From positions 1-64,000 of the forward strand of contig JAMOAW010000001.1 in NCBI GenBank assembly GCA_039908535.1: a stretch of 64,000 nt of DNA, given 5' to 3'. Made by a program: the position numbers and the translations under genes. This document shows, one piece after another, positions 1 through 8,631 of this stretch. Under the pieces are notes generated by a model. That model was not told the DNA's origin. It saw only the letters and a list, made by a program, of their open reading frames with translations, and searched no databases. Source of the DNA: JAMOAW01 sp039908535 (GTDB lineage Bacteria > Pseudomonadota > Magnetococcia > Magnetococcales > JADFZT01). The number at the start of each line of letters is the position of its first letter. Position 1 is the stretch's first letter.

Positions 1-138
1 AGACCTTGGGGTGGGGGGTGGAGAACCGCCCCCCCCCACCCTTCTTTTTTAATTCTTAAAAAAAAGAGGGGGTTTGGGGGATTCATCCCCCAAGGTTTTG
101 TCTTTGATTTTAATTTTTTTCCCGAAGAGTATCATGTT
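1..138 (+). repeat. Intergenic hairpin repeat, copy 1 (forward)
   Basis: First copy of the window's repeat family, cut by the window start. It shows the G-rich/C-rich hairpin, the A/T centre, the second hairpin with GATTCATC at its tip, and the end CATCATGTT. It lies just past the 3' end of the minus-strand membrane protein gene and could act as a terminator. Confidence 0.85.
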
Positions 139-139
139 C

Positions 140-574
140 TTACAATGAATCCGTGACTTTCAACAACGCCGTCCCCTCCCCACCCACGCGGGTGGCGACA
201 ATATCAATGATGGCTCCATAGACCCCCCCCACCAAAAAAGTCGCCCAAAAAATCACCCAAAGCGACATTCCCGTTGGTGCCGCTCCCCCCATCGCCCCAG
301 CCGCCAAAGGCAACGAGACCATCGCCCCCAAACACCCACCCCGCAACCAGGGACGAAACGGAAAACCAAACATCGGATGGCGCAGATAAGCCCCCGCTAA
401 GGCCACCACAACCCCAATCAACAACCGATCGGTAAAAATCGACCAAAAAATCGGATGGGTCAAACTAGCCAGATCCGGCTGATGATGCGCCGCCAATCCA
501 ACACAAACCAATCCAAAAATACCCCCCAAACCAATCGCAATCAAAAACCGTTTTGCCGCAGGTGATTTATTCAT
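140..574 (-). CDS. Small integral membrane protein, unknown function
   Basis: A 144-residue hydrophobic protein with about four membrane-spanning stretches (roughly residues 8-28, 43-62, 78-96 and 103-125) and short basic loops. I do not recognise a family. It starts at ATG with GGAGGGC-like ribosome-binding sequence upstream. It lies downstream of an EcfT-like gene but is separated from it by a hairpin repeat, so co-transcription is uncertain. The opposite-strand reading frame here is a low-complexity shadow. Confidence 0.65.
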   Translation of the reverse strand: MNKSPAAKRFLIAIGLGGIFGLVCVGLAAHHQPDLASLTHPIFWSIFTDRLLIGVVVALAGAYLRHPMFGFPFRPWLRGGCLGAMVSLPLAAGAMGGAAPTGMSLWVIFWATFLVGGVYGAIIDIVATRVGGEGTALLKVTDSL

Positions 575-622
575 AACGCCCTCCTGAAAATATAATCCAA
601 CACCCTTGTCAACACCCCACCC

Positions 623-772
623 TGAACATCATACCCTACGGACAAAGAATTAAAATCAAAACCCTGGGGGATGAATCCCCCAGCCCCCCTCTTTTTTTTA
701 TGACTAAAAAAAGAGAGGGTCTGGGGGACGGTTCTCCACCCCCCAAGGTCTTGATTTCTATTTTTCCGATAC
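623..772 (-). repeat. Intergenic hairpin repeat, copy 2 (reverse)
   Basis: Full-length reverse copy, from GAACATCATACCC to the typical terminus TTTTTCCGATAC. It separates the EcfT-like gene from the 144-residue membrane protein gene. The two internal hairpins are intact. Confidence 0.9.
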
Positions 773-778
773 AGAAAT

Positions 779-1498
779 CTACAACAACCAGGGAAAAATC
801 ACCACCCCTAAAACAACATAATCGCGCCAACAAAACCAACCCCGCTCATAAACCATCACAGGCAACTTATCCACAAAACCCCGCACTTTTAAAGCCTCTT
901 CCTGACGTTTGACATCCACCACCATCCGCATCAATAATCCCTCCCCAGCAAAAACCAACTTCCGCCAACGACCCAACTGAACACCCCGCAACACCATCCC
1001 CTCCCGAAGGCAACCAGCTTCCAAACGCAACCGCTCCAACCGCTCCAACGTAAAAACCAAAATCGACCCCACCCGCTGCACTGGAAAACCCAACCAAGCC
1101 AGTGGCCCCAAAAAAAAGATCACCGCCCCCACGATCCCCATGGTCGGTGTGGTCCGTACCAAAATCCACGCCAAACAGACCAAAACCAATAACCGAACCC
1201 CCTGCTCAAAACCCGCCACCAATCCTTCCACCGTTACCCCCAACGCCAACTCCCGACCCGGCGTTAAAAAACCATGAAAAATGAGTAAAACAAAAAAAAA
1301 CCAACGCAACCGCGCAACCCCCTCCAATAACCCGCGCCATGACACCCACCCACCCCATAACGCCAACAATACAAACACCCACTCCCCCCACCATGACCGC
1401 GAGACAATCGGACCATCGTGCATCATCGGCGGCAATACAAAAAAAAAGGCCAATAACTTGGCCCTTGGATCACATCTGAATAAAAAACTCCTCCCCAT
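779..1498 (-). CDS. EcfT/CbiQ-type energy-coupling-factor transporter transmembrane protein
   Basis: A 239-residue polytopic membrane protein. The N-terminal DPRAKLL motif (about residues 10-16) matches the DPRTKLL signature of EcfT/CbiQ proteins. A cytoplasmic helical segment rich in Arg and Glu (about 150-215) resembles the EcfT coupling helices that contact the ABC ATPases. In the family, EcfT links two ATPases to a vitamin- or metal-binding S component in the inner membrane. No ATPase or S component is in the window, so the substrate is unknown. The ATG lies 3 bases after the stop of the upstream FimV-like gene, which suggests one transcript. In gammaproteobacteria truA usually occupies this position after fimV. 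Confidence 0.72.
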   Translation of the reverse strand: MGRSFLFRCDPRAKLLAFFFVLPPMMHDGPIVSRSWWGEWVFVLLALWGGWVSWRGLLEGVARLRWFFFVLLIFHGFLTPGRELALGVTVEGLVAGFEQGVRLLVLVCLAWILVRTTPTMGIVGAVIFFLGPLAWLGFPVQRVGSILVFTLERLERLRLEAGCLREGMVLRGVQLGRWRKLVFAGEGLLMRMVVDVKRQEEALKVRGFVDKLPVMVYERGWFCWRDYVVLGVVIFPWLL

Positions 1499-1501
1499 AC
1501 C

Positions 1502-3394
1502 CTACCCCTCAGACAACTCAAACGAAGACTTTTTAACATCCGAAGACGAATCCTCCGCCTCTTTCTCATCCAAAATAAACGCCATCGAGCCCAAAACCTC
1601 CTCCAGGCTCAAGGTTCTCATGGAGCGCAATCGCACCCCTTTCGATTCAACCAACTCCACCTCAGGGGCCTCCCCAATCACCGCCTCGGTGCCAGATTCC
1701 AAATCATTTTGCAATGTCTCCCAAGCCAACCCTGAATCCGAAACAGAACGCTCCTCCTCACTCTGCGGATCCCAATCCTCTAACGAAATCTCTTCCAACA
1801 AATTTTCTTCTTCTAAATCTTGATCCAACGCCTCCGCCTCTCCCCATGCCACCTCCCCCTTCTCCTCCTCCACCGTCTCGAATCCAGAAAAGCTCTCCAC
1901 AGTGTGATTTTCTTCTTCTAAATCTTGATCCAACGCCTCCGCCTCTCCCCACGCCACCTCCCCCTTCGTCTCTTCCACCGCCTCAAATCCAGAAAAGCTC
2001 TCCATGGTATGGTTTAAATCCCAGGCCACAGACGCCACCTCTTCTTCGCCACCCGCCCGAACAAAAGGTGAAAATGCAGATTTTTCTTCCGAATGAACGT
2101 CCATTTCCTTTTTATAAAAACCAGAAAAATCAAAAGGAATTGTCTCTAACTTCTCCTCTTCCTCTGACGCTTCCTCCAATAAATCAAACTCCTCTTCCGA
2201 GATCTCATCCATACGGAAAGCATGGATATCCTTCTCGTTCTCATCCTCTCCCTCTTCCTCACCAAACCCCTCCCAACCCCCATCACTCTCTTTGCCCAAC
2301 TCTTCCGCCCCCTCCTCTTCTTGCGTATAGGCCTCCCACTCTTGCGTCGATTTCTCCTCCAAGGGGGACAAGAGAGAGAAGTTTGGCTCCTCTTTCCGAA
2401 CCACAGGCTCTGGTGTAACATTTTGAAATACAGACACCCCCCCACCAGGACCATTCCAAAGACTCTGCCATGGCGTGGTGCTGGTGCCTAGCTCATCCAC
2501 CTCTACTGGAGGTACTGAGGGTACTGGAGATATTGGGGGGGGTACTGAAGGTACTGGAGATATTGGGGGGGGTACTGAAGGTACTGGAGGCGGTGGCACA
2601 ACGGCGACCTCTTCCACAGACGGTGATTGTGCTACCTCTGGCATGGAGGTGGGCAGAGCCTCCACCAACGCAGGGCGCACCAATGGGATCACTGGCTCTA
2701 AAGCCACGCTTGGGTTCTCTCCAGAGCGTCGATGCCGCAACCAAACCGAAAAACGAAAAAGCGTCCAACCCACAACAAACACCAGCCAACCAATCACCAA
2801 CCACTTTTGCAATGGAGAACCAAAAGACCAAGCACGGCTCAACTGATTTTCTCTTTTTGGCATCTGAATAGCGGGTGTTGAAAGCGGAGCCGAAACAGAA
2901 ACCTCTTCCGTCACCCTGTTTATTGCCTGAGAAGGAAGCAAAACCAATGGTGCAACCGCAACAGAAGAGGGAATTAAATCAACTGAAAAATTTTTAAACC
3001 GTTCCAACTTGCCGGTATTAACCTGCACAAGAATGGAAAAAAATGGGGTTTCAACCGGTTCTTGACTGCGAATATTCAACACCAACTGACCTGGAGAGGT
3101 CTCAACCACTTGAGCAGAAAATCCCCCAGGGGTATCCACCACCGAAAAATACTCCCCTGGCTCTCCCACCAATATACGCACCCCCTCTATCTTTTCATCG
3201 CCCGTCGTCCGCAAAGGTAGCTCGGCAACAAACGGCTGGCCAATCTGGCTCTTAATCCCCATTCCACCCCACGTCAAGGCCTGCGCCTGATAAGGCATGA
3301 CCCACACACACAACAAGGCCCCAATGCCAAAAAATTTTTTTTTGGACGCCAGACAAGGAAAAGCATTATAGGAAAGCAGAAAATTTCTCTTCAA
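1502..3394 (-). CDS. Second FimV/HubP-like protein (short paralog)
   Basis: About 630 residues. After a signal peptide ending near AQA, the N-terminal domain (LTWGGMGIKSQIGQPFVAEL onward) is the beta-domain of FimV/HubP proteins. FimV organises the cell pole and type IV pilus or chemotaxis machinery in other proteobacteria. It is followed by a membrane helix (WLVIGWLVFVVGWTLF), a proline-rich stretch with VPPPISP repeats, and a very acidic cytoplasmic tail. The LysM-like domain seen in the upstream paralog is absent. I choose the TTG at 3394, or 3397, because GGAAGAGGTGA sits 4-8 bases before it. Longer starts at ATG 3418/3415 or GTG 3538 would overlap the upstream gene. The tail holds two 35-residue tandem repeats. 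Confidence 0.75.
   Translation of the reverse strand: MKRNFLLSYNAFPCLASKKKFFGIGALLCVWVMPYQAQALTWGGMGIKSQIGQPFVAELPLRTTGDEKIEGVRILVGEPGEYFSVVDTPGGFSAQVVETSPGQLVLNIRSQEPVETPFFSILVQVNTGKLERFKNFSVDLIPSSVAVAPLVLLPSQAINRVTEEVSVSAPLSTPAIQMPKRENQLSRAWSFGSPLQKWLVIGWLVFVVGWTLFRFSVWLRHRRSGENPSVALEPVIPLVRPALVEALPTSMPEVAQSPSVEEVAVVPPPPVPSVPPPISPVPSVPPPISPVPSVPPVEVDELGTSTTPWQSLWNGPGGGVSVFQNVTPEPVVRKEEPNFSLLSPLEEKSTQEWEAYTQEEEGAEELGKESDGGWEGFGEEEGEDENEKDIHAFRMDEISEEEFDLLEEASEEEEKLETIPFDFSGFYKKEMDVHSEEKSAFSPFVRAGGEEEVASVAWDLNHTMESFSGFEAVEETKGEVAWGEAEALDQDLEEENHTVESFSGFETVEEEKGEVAWGEAEALDQDLEEENLLEEISLEDWDPQSEEERSVSDSGLAWETLQNDLESGTEAVIGEAPEVELVESKGVRLRSMRTLSLEEVLGSMAFILDEKEAEDSSSDVKKSSFELSEG
1805..2014 (-). 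repeat. Two tandem 105-bp direct repeats inside the short FimV paralog
   Basis: The repeats encode two nearly identical 35-residue units, each beginning NHT(M/V)ESFSGFE and ending DQDLEEE. The few differences between them suggest a recent in-frame duplication in the acidic tail. Confidence 0.85.
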
Positions 3395-3401
3395 CAAAAG
3401 A

Positions 3402-5786
3402 TCACCTCTTCCCATCATCCGATCCATCAATATCAAAAAAATACTCCAAGGTGAAATCGTCGTCGTCCATCTTCCTTTTTTCTTTAAAACTGGTTTTTTC
3501 CTTGGGACTCCAGGCCGTCGCATCCAATTCTTGTACACCCATCTCTTCGATTCCCCATTCCGGTTCCAATTCCAGTTCCAGTTCCGATTCCGAAATCTCC
3601 TCCCGCTTCTCCCAGGAGGATCTATTCCCGCTCACATCCCCAAGCTCACCTTCAATTGTAAAATCATCTGCCTCCAAACTCTCCAGACTTAACTCTATCC
3701 GATCATCAGAGGATCCCTCTTGACTTATTGGTTTCTTTGTCGTGGATTTATCTTCACTCTCCCAATTGAGACCAACCTCACTCTCCTTGGCTTTTGACAA
3801 TCCCCCAAAAAAAGGCGTACTATCAAACGCAATCGTCTCTATAGCATCCGAATCATCCTCTTCATTCTGACTCAACAAAGGAGAATCCTCTATCCCCATC
3901 TCTAAAGAGTGCCGCGACAGAGTCGAATCAGAAACCTCAGGATCGACAAAATCCTCCTCTACCCCCATCTCTTGAGTGCCAAACTCAAAAGCCCCGCCCG
4001 TCATCTCAATGTCGTTCTCCGGCAACGCGCTCTCCCCAATATCAAACCGCACATCAAGATCCAAATCGGTATCGGCCAAACTTTCATCCATATGGGCCAA
4101 TGTTTTAAATACCCCCGGTGCGAGTGTTGCCTCTAACGCTTCATCCCTCTTAACCGCAGAAAAGGGCTCCTCTGCAGGAGGCTTGCGCAGACCAAAAGAG
4201 AGTGAAGGAGAGAGTGAAGGAGAGAGTGAAGGAGAGAGTGACTTCGTCAAAGAAGGTTTCACCGCCAAGGGGGCGTGGCTCTGGGCAGGGAGTACGGGCG
4301 TCAAATTTTCTTCTTCCTGCCCCTTCTGTGCCAAAGATTCAACATTTTCTCGCTCTTCCAACACCTCTTCTTCGACCACCTGCGCAAGCGACTCTTCCGA
4401 TATCCACTGTTCAGCCAAACGCCGCCGCCGTATAAAAAAAGCAATCAACCCTGCCAACAACGCACTTCCGGCCCCAGCCCCTCCATACAACCACCCTTGG
4501 CTCCATGCCGGCTCTTCAAGTTTAAGCAAAGGAGGCGGAACAACGACTGCCGCTGTCGTCGCTACTGGTTGCGCGACACCGATGGGTTTTGACTCCTGTT
4601 TCATAGCCGCCAACAACTGCTGCTGTTGGCGCTGTTGCGCTTCCATTTTTTGCAACGATTCTCGCAACTGGGCCATTTGTGCCAAGCCTGCTTCCAGCTT
4701 GAGCGTCAACTCCTTGTTCTCTTCCCGGACTTGATCCAGTTGAGCTACCAAGGCCACATCAGCCGCCGCCGTGGTGAGTATCGCATCTGAAGCTTGAGAA
4801 GATTTTTCGTCCACTGCACTAGGTGCGGCTGGCGTTTGGGCAACTGCGTCCGATTTTTTACCCTTCTCCTCCCCCATGACCGTCATGCGCAGACCATAGT
4901 TAACCTGCGGGCTCCCCTGCGCAGAAGAGACCTCCTGGGTACGTGACTCTTTTAACTTGACACCCTCTGGTTTACTTGGCGGAACTGAAACAACTAACTT
5001 ATTACGCCAAATGGCCACATGCTGCTTTTGAATCTCACGGGCCTCTTCCATGGAAACCGCCGAAATCTCGGCAACGGTCGGAAGTTCAAGCACCACACCT
5101 GATTTTAACCCATTGATATTCTCTCGCGCAAAAGCCGATCCATTTTTACGCCAAATAGCCACCGCGACCTGCTGACTGTTAAAATCACCCCCCACCCCCG
5201 ACAACTTGGCAATTTTCATCAACGTTTCACCCCGTTGCACCGGGCCATAACGTTGTAAGGAACTACCGTTGGATCCGGTAGAGGAAGGGACCAACTGAAC
5301 CTCTTGTTTTAAATGAGGTGCCGTCTGCGCGGCCTTCTCCAAAATAGGCTCAACACTCTTATCTTGGAATGGAGCCGCAATATCCAATAAAACAATATAA
5401 TTACGATATTGAACCCCATGTCCTGACGATGTTTTCAGCAATAAATTAAAAAATGGCTCCCCCACCGGTCGCGAACTCTTAAAACGAATTTGCCAATTCC
5501 CATCTTTGACTTTAACCAATTCAGACTTTAAATCTGGAATGACCGTCGAACGCTGCAGGTCCATCTGCTCATACTCGGTAAAAGAACCCACCTCCACCTC
5601 CACCCCGGCGGCCATTTCATCAGGACGCTGCACAAGGGGTATTTGTGCCGAAAAAACCTCGCCCAATTTACTCTCAACGCGCAAATCCCCCATGGTGAGC
5701 GCGTGCCCGGTCCTCGCCTCCCCAAGCAGCAATGCCACAGCTAACAATATATTGTTTTTATTATAAATTTTATTTTTCATTCTCAT
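3402..5786 (-). CDS. fimV: FimV/HubP-type polar scaffold protein
   Basis: About 794 residues. It has a signal peptide (cleavage near TGHA/LT) and a FimV N-terminal beta-domain. A LysM-like peptidoglycan-binding region follows (RYGPVQRGETLMKIAK), then a Gln-rich coiled coil and one membrane helix (GAGSALLAGLIAFFIRRRR). The cytoplasmic part is long and acidic, with a LSPS repeat. This is the usual FimV order. The family acts at the cell pole in pilus, flagellum or chemotaxis placement. The gene order leuB-asd-fimV matches many gammaproteobacteria and supports the name. The ATG at 5786 (or 5780) is preferred over 5831 because AAGAGA precedes it and the signal peptide then has normal length. The TGA overlaps the ribosome-binding site of the downstream paralog. 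Confidence 0.85.
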   Translation of the reverse strand: MRMKNKIYNKNNILLAVALLLGEARTGHALTMGDLRVESKLGEVFSAQIPLVQRPDEMAAGVEVEVGSFTEYEQMDLQRSTVIPDLKSELVKVKDGNWQIRFKSSRPVGEPFFNLLLKTSSGHGVQYRNYIVLLDIAAPFQDKSVEPILEKAAQTAPHLKQEVQLVPSSTGSNGSSLQRYGPVQRGETLMKIAKLSGVGGDFNSQQVAVAIWRKNGSAFARENINGLKSGVVLELPTVAEISAVSMEEAREIQKQHVAIWRNKLVVSVPPSKPEGVKLKESRTQEVSSAQGSPQVNYGLRMTVMGEEKGKKSDAVAQTPAAPSAVDEKSSQASDAILTTAAADVALVAQLDQVREENKELTLKLEAGLAQMAQLRESLQKMEAQQRQQQQLLAAMKQESKPIGVAQPVATTAAVVVPPPLLKLEEPAWSQGWLYGGAGAGSALLAGLIAFFIRRRRLAEQWISEESLAQVVEEEVLEERENVESLAQKGQEEENLTPVLPAQSHAPLAVKPSLTKSLSPSLSPSLSPSLSFGLRKPPAEEPFSAVKRDEALEATLAPGVFKTLAHMDESLADTDLDLDVRFDIGESALPENDIEMTGGAFEFGTQEMGVEEDFVDPEVSDSTLSRHSLEMGIEDSPLLSQNEEDDSDAIETIAFDSTPFFGGLSKAKESEVGLNWESEDKSTTKKPISQEGSSDDRIELSLESLEADDFTIEGELGDVSGNRSSWEKREEISESELELELEPEWGIEEMGVQELDATAWSPKEKTSFKEKRKMDDDDFTLEYFFDIDGSDDGKR
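4199..4242 (-). repeat. 12-bp minisatellite in fimV (LSPS repeats)
   Basis: GAGAGTGAAGGA-type units repeat about 3.5 times and encode Leu-Ser-Pro-Ser units in the cytoplasmic linker. Copy number is likely to vary between strains. Confidence 0.8.
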
Positions 5787-5922
5787 AGATCTCTTGACTG
5801 CCGAAAAATACTTTTGCGCGATAAATGTCATTTAAACGCACTCCCATAATAACCCCCTATTCATATATAGCATCTACGCTGTTATGCAAAAAACATGCTC
5901 AAACAAAAGATTCAAAAAATAC

Positions 5923-5956
5923 AAAAAAAAACCTGGCCATTTAAAAAATGGCCAGG
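5923..5956 (-). terminator. Rho-independent terminator downstream of asd
   Basis: A perfect 11-bp stem (CCTGGCCATTT pairing with its complement, 3-base loop) at 5932-5956. On the minus strand it is followed at once by nine T residues (5931-5923). It fits termination of leftward transcripts from asd before fimV. Confidence 0.8.
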
Positions 5957-6019
5957 AGATTTAAAATCCAAAAATCTACCTATTTCAAAGTATCGAAAAA
6001 GCAAAAAAATCAATACATT

Positions 6020-6118
6020 GTAAAGAAGAGAACCGCCCCTAATCCCCCCCACCCTTTGTCTTTGGAAACTCTGAGGATTCATCCCTCAGGGGTCGGACTT
6101 TGTTTTTTTTACCCGATG
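6020..6118 (+). repeat. Intergenic hairpin repeat, copy 3 (forward, degenerate)
   Basis: A shortened and diverged forward copy: GAGAACCGCCCC half-hairpin, CCACCCTTTG, then GGATTCATCC. It abuts the asd stop codon. Confidence 0.7.
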
Positions 6119-6121
6119 GCT

Positions 6122-7138
6122 TCATAAATGATGGCGAATCAACGCTTCGGCTATCTGCACGGCATTCAAGGCGGCTCCCTTGCGTAAATTGTCCGAAACG
6201 ACCCATAAATTAAGTCCATTGGCAACCGATTCATCCATACGAATCCGAGAAACATAGGTTGCATCTCTCCCTGAACTCTCCCTAGGGGTCATATAGTGCA
6301 GTTGGGAAGGATCGTCCACAACCGTCACCCCTGGTGCTGAAGCCAAAATCGCCCGCGCCTGGGCAACCGTTAAATGCCGTTCGGTTTCAATATTGATGGA
6401 TTCCGAATGGCTGTTGTAAACCGGCACCCGCACCGCCGTTGCGGTTACCCGAATATTCGGACCCATAATCTTTGCCGTCTCGTTGACCATCTTCATCTCT
6501 TCTTTGGTATAACCATTTTCCAAAAAAACATCAATGTGTGGAATCAGATTAAAGGCGATGTTTTTGGCAAATTTTCTCGCAGGAACTTCAGATCCAGGAA
6601 TATAAAAGGCCCGAGTTTGCTCAAAAAGCTCATCAATCGCCTCTTTGCCCGCCCCAGAAACCGCCTGATACGTAGAAACCACTACGCGCCGAATCACCGC
6701 CGCATCGTGTAAAGGTTTTAACGCCACCACCATTTGAATAGTAGAACAGTTGGGATTGGCAATAATCTTCCTTTTGCCAAAAGCAGCCAAAGCCTCAGGA
6801 TTGACCTCTGGCACCACCAAAGGAATCTCTGGATCCATCCGAAAATGGGAGGTATTGTCCACCACCACACACCCTGCCGCCGCCGCACGGGGCGCATGAA
6901 CCGCAGAGACCTTGGCCCCAGGCGAAAAAAGCCCAATATCTACCCCAGCAAAATCAAAATCATCCAATGTTTCAACCAACACATCCCGCCCCTTAAAGGA
7001 CAATCGCGTCCCCGCCGAACGACTGGATGCCAAAAGATACAGTTTATCTACAGGAAAATCCCGCTGCGCCAAAATAGAAAGAATCTCCCGACCAACATTG
7101 CCTGTGGCTCCAACAATGGCCACGTTAAAAAGACGCAT
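6122..7138 (-). CDS. asd: Aspartate-semialdehyde dehydrogenase
   Basis: 338 residues. It makes L-aspartate-4-semialdehyde from aspartyl phosphate with NADPH, at the branch leading to lysine/diaminopimelate, threonine and methionine. The NADP-binding GATGNVG is at residues 10-16. The catalytic cysteine is C131 in NPNCS and a conserved histidine is H244 in YNSHSES. Length is normal for the family. ATG 7138 has GGAGGG six bases upstream. It lies between leuB and fimV, the arrangement common in gammaproteobacteria, although a hairpin repeat separates it from leuB. Confidence 0.96.
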   Translation of the reverse strand: MRLFNVAIVGATGNVGREILSILAQRDFPVDKLYLLASSRSAGTRLSFKGRDVLVETLDDFDFAGVDIGLFSPGAKVSAVHAPRAAAAGCVVVDNTSHFRMDPEIPLVVPEVNPEALAAFGKRKIIANPNCSTIQMVVALKPLHDAAVIRRVVVSTYQAVSGAGKEAIDELFEQTRAFYIPGSEVPARKFAKNIAFNLIPHIDVFLENGYTKEEMKMVNETAKIMGPNIRVTATAVRVPVYNSHSESINIETERHLTVAQARAILASAPGVTVVDDPSQLHYMTPRESSGRDATYVSRIRMDESVANGLNLWVVSDNLRKGAALNAVQIAEALIRHHL

Positions 7139-7173
7139 GATACACCCTCCACTCCTGTGATTTTACAACGAGA

Positions 7174-7331
7174 AGAACATAATGCCCTGCGGGCAAAGGA
7201 TGAAAATCAAAACCCTGGGGGATGAATCCCCCAGACCCCCTCTTTTTTTTAAATATTATAAAGAAAAGGGTGGGGGGGATTGGGGGGCGGTTCTCTGCCC
7301 CCCAAGGTCTTGATTTTTATTTTTCCGATAC
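7174..7331 (-). repeat. Intergenic hairpin repeat, copy 4 (reverse), overlapping the leuB 3' end
   Basis: A full reverse copy from GAACATAATGCCCTGCGGGC to TTTTTCCGATAC. Its terminal 15 bases, read on the minus strand as GTATCGGAAAAATAA, encode the last four residues (VSEK) and the stop codon of leuB. Confidence 0.92.
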
Positions 7332-8405
7332 CGCCAAAGCCGCGACAACCGCATCACCCATCGCCACCGTATCTATAAGTCGCATCCCCTCCTGCATAAT
7401 ATCAGGCGTGCGCAACCCCTGATCCAAAACCCGATTGACCGCCTGCTCAATCCGATCGGCAACACCAGGCTCTGCCAATGAATGACGAAACAACATGGCT
7501 AAAGATAAAATCGTTGCCAACGGATTAGCGATTCCCTTGCCAGCGATATCTGGGGCCGAACCGTGAATCGGTTCATACAACGCATATTGATGCCCCAGCG
7601 AAGCCGACGCCAACATCCCAATAGAACCAGTCAACATACTGGCCTCATCCGACAGAATATCCCCAAACATATTCGTGGTCAAAATGACATCAAACTGGCG
7701 CGGATTGCGAATTAATTGCATGGCGGCATTATCCACATACATATGCGACAGCTGTACATCGGGAAATTCCCGAACACCAATGCCAATCACCACCTCACGC
7801 CACAATTCGGTAGCCTCCAACACATTGGCCTTATCCACAGAACAGACCCGACCACTGCGCTCCCTGGCGATCTTAAAAGCAGAACGAGCCACCCGTTCGA
7901 TCTCATCCGTGGTATACACCAACGTATTCACCCCACGACGCCGTCCATCTGGCAAAGTCGTCACCCCTTTTGGTTCGCCAAAATAGATCCCGGAAGAGAG
8001 CTCCCGAACCACCATAATATCAATCCCAGTCACCACCTCTTTTTTTAATGTTGAGGCATCGGCCAGTTGATCAAAAACCTTGGCCGGGCGCAGATTGCAA
8101 AAAAGATCCAACGCCTTGCGAATGCCCAACAGTCCCCTCTCTGGCCTTACGGCATAATCCAATCCCTCCCATTTCGGCCCTCCCACCGCTCCCAACAACA
8201 CCGCATCCACTGCGCGCGCCATCTGCAACGTCTCTTCCGGCAACGGCGTTCCGGTGGCATCATAGGCGGCCCCACCAATCAACCCTTCCGTTACCTCTAA
8301 TTGCACAAGACCTAAGGTCTCCAATTCAATCAACACCTTGCGCGCCTGCGCGACAATCTCTGGCCCAATGCCATCCCCAGGTAACATCAAAATCCGTCTT
8401 TTCAC
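7317..8405 (-). CDS. leuB: 3-isopropylmalate dehydrogenase
   Basis: About 362 residues from GTG 8405. It performs the NAD-dependent oxidative decarboxylation of 3-isopropylmalate in leucine synthesis. LPGDGIGPEI is the N-terminal nucleotide/substrate loop. The MFGDILSDEASMLTGSIGMLAS block and the HGSAPDIAGKGIANP NAD-binding motif are intact. AAGGGAG stands nine bases before the GTG. Longer frames run into the upstream hairpin repeat and are not credible. Family homology ends at MGDAVVAALA, and the final VSEK-stop is encoded by the end of the repeat, so the original 3' end has been replaced. Confidence 0.95.
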   Translation of the reverse strand: MKRRILMLPGDGIGPEIVAQARKVLIELETLGLVQLEVTEGLIGGAAYDATGTPLPEETLQMARAVDAVLLGAVGGPKWEGLDYAVRPERGLLGIRKALDLFCNLRPAKVFDQLADASTLKKEVVTGIDIMVVRELSSGIYFGEPKGVTTLPDGRRRGVNTLVYTTDEIERVARSAFKIARERSGRVCSVDKANVLEATELWREVVIGIGVREFPDVQLSHMYVDNAAMQLIRNPRQFDVILTTNMFGDILSDEASMLTGSIGMLASASLGHQYALYEPIHGSAPDIAGKGIANPLATILSLAMLFRHSLAEPGVADRIEQAVNRVLDQGLRTPDIMQEGMRLIDTVAMGDAVVAALAVSEK

Positions 8406-8426
8406 AATTGCAAAGCTCCCTTTTTT

Positions 8427-8590
8427 GAACATGATGCCCTGCGGGCAAAAAATTAAAATCAAAGACAAAACCTTGGGGGATGAATCCCCCAAACCCCCTC
8501 TTTTTTTTAAATATTAAAAAAAAAGGGAGGGGGGATTGGGGGGCGGTTCTCCGCCCCCCCAAGGTCTTAATTTTTATTTTTCCAATATAT
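8427..8590 (-). repeat. Intergenic hairpin repeat, copy 5 (reverse)
   Basis: A full-length reverse copy just upstream of leuB and downstream of the hybrid kinase gene. The terminus is diverged (TTTTTCCAATATAT). Confidence 0.9.
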
Positions 8591-8631
8591 TTTAAATTTT
8601 ATAGGGTACATTTTTTTTGTCAAGGGAAGCC

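Noticed and set aside
1281..2418. Plus-strand reading frames of 180 and 234 residues opposite the EcfT and FimV-like genes
   Set aside because: They are low-complexity Pro/Ser/Asn shadows of strongly supported minus-strand genes and have no domain signal.
3976..4734. A 252-residue plus-strand frame opposite fimV
   Set aside because: Ser/Ala-rich antisense shadow of the acidic FimV tail.
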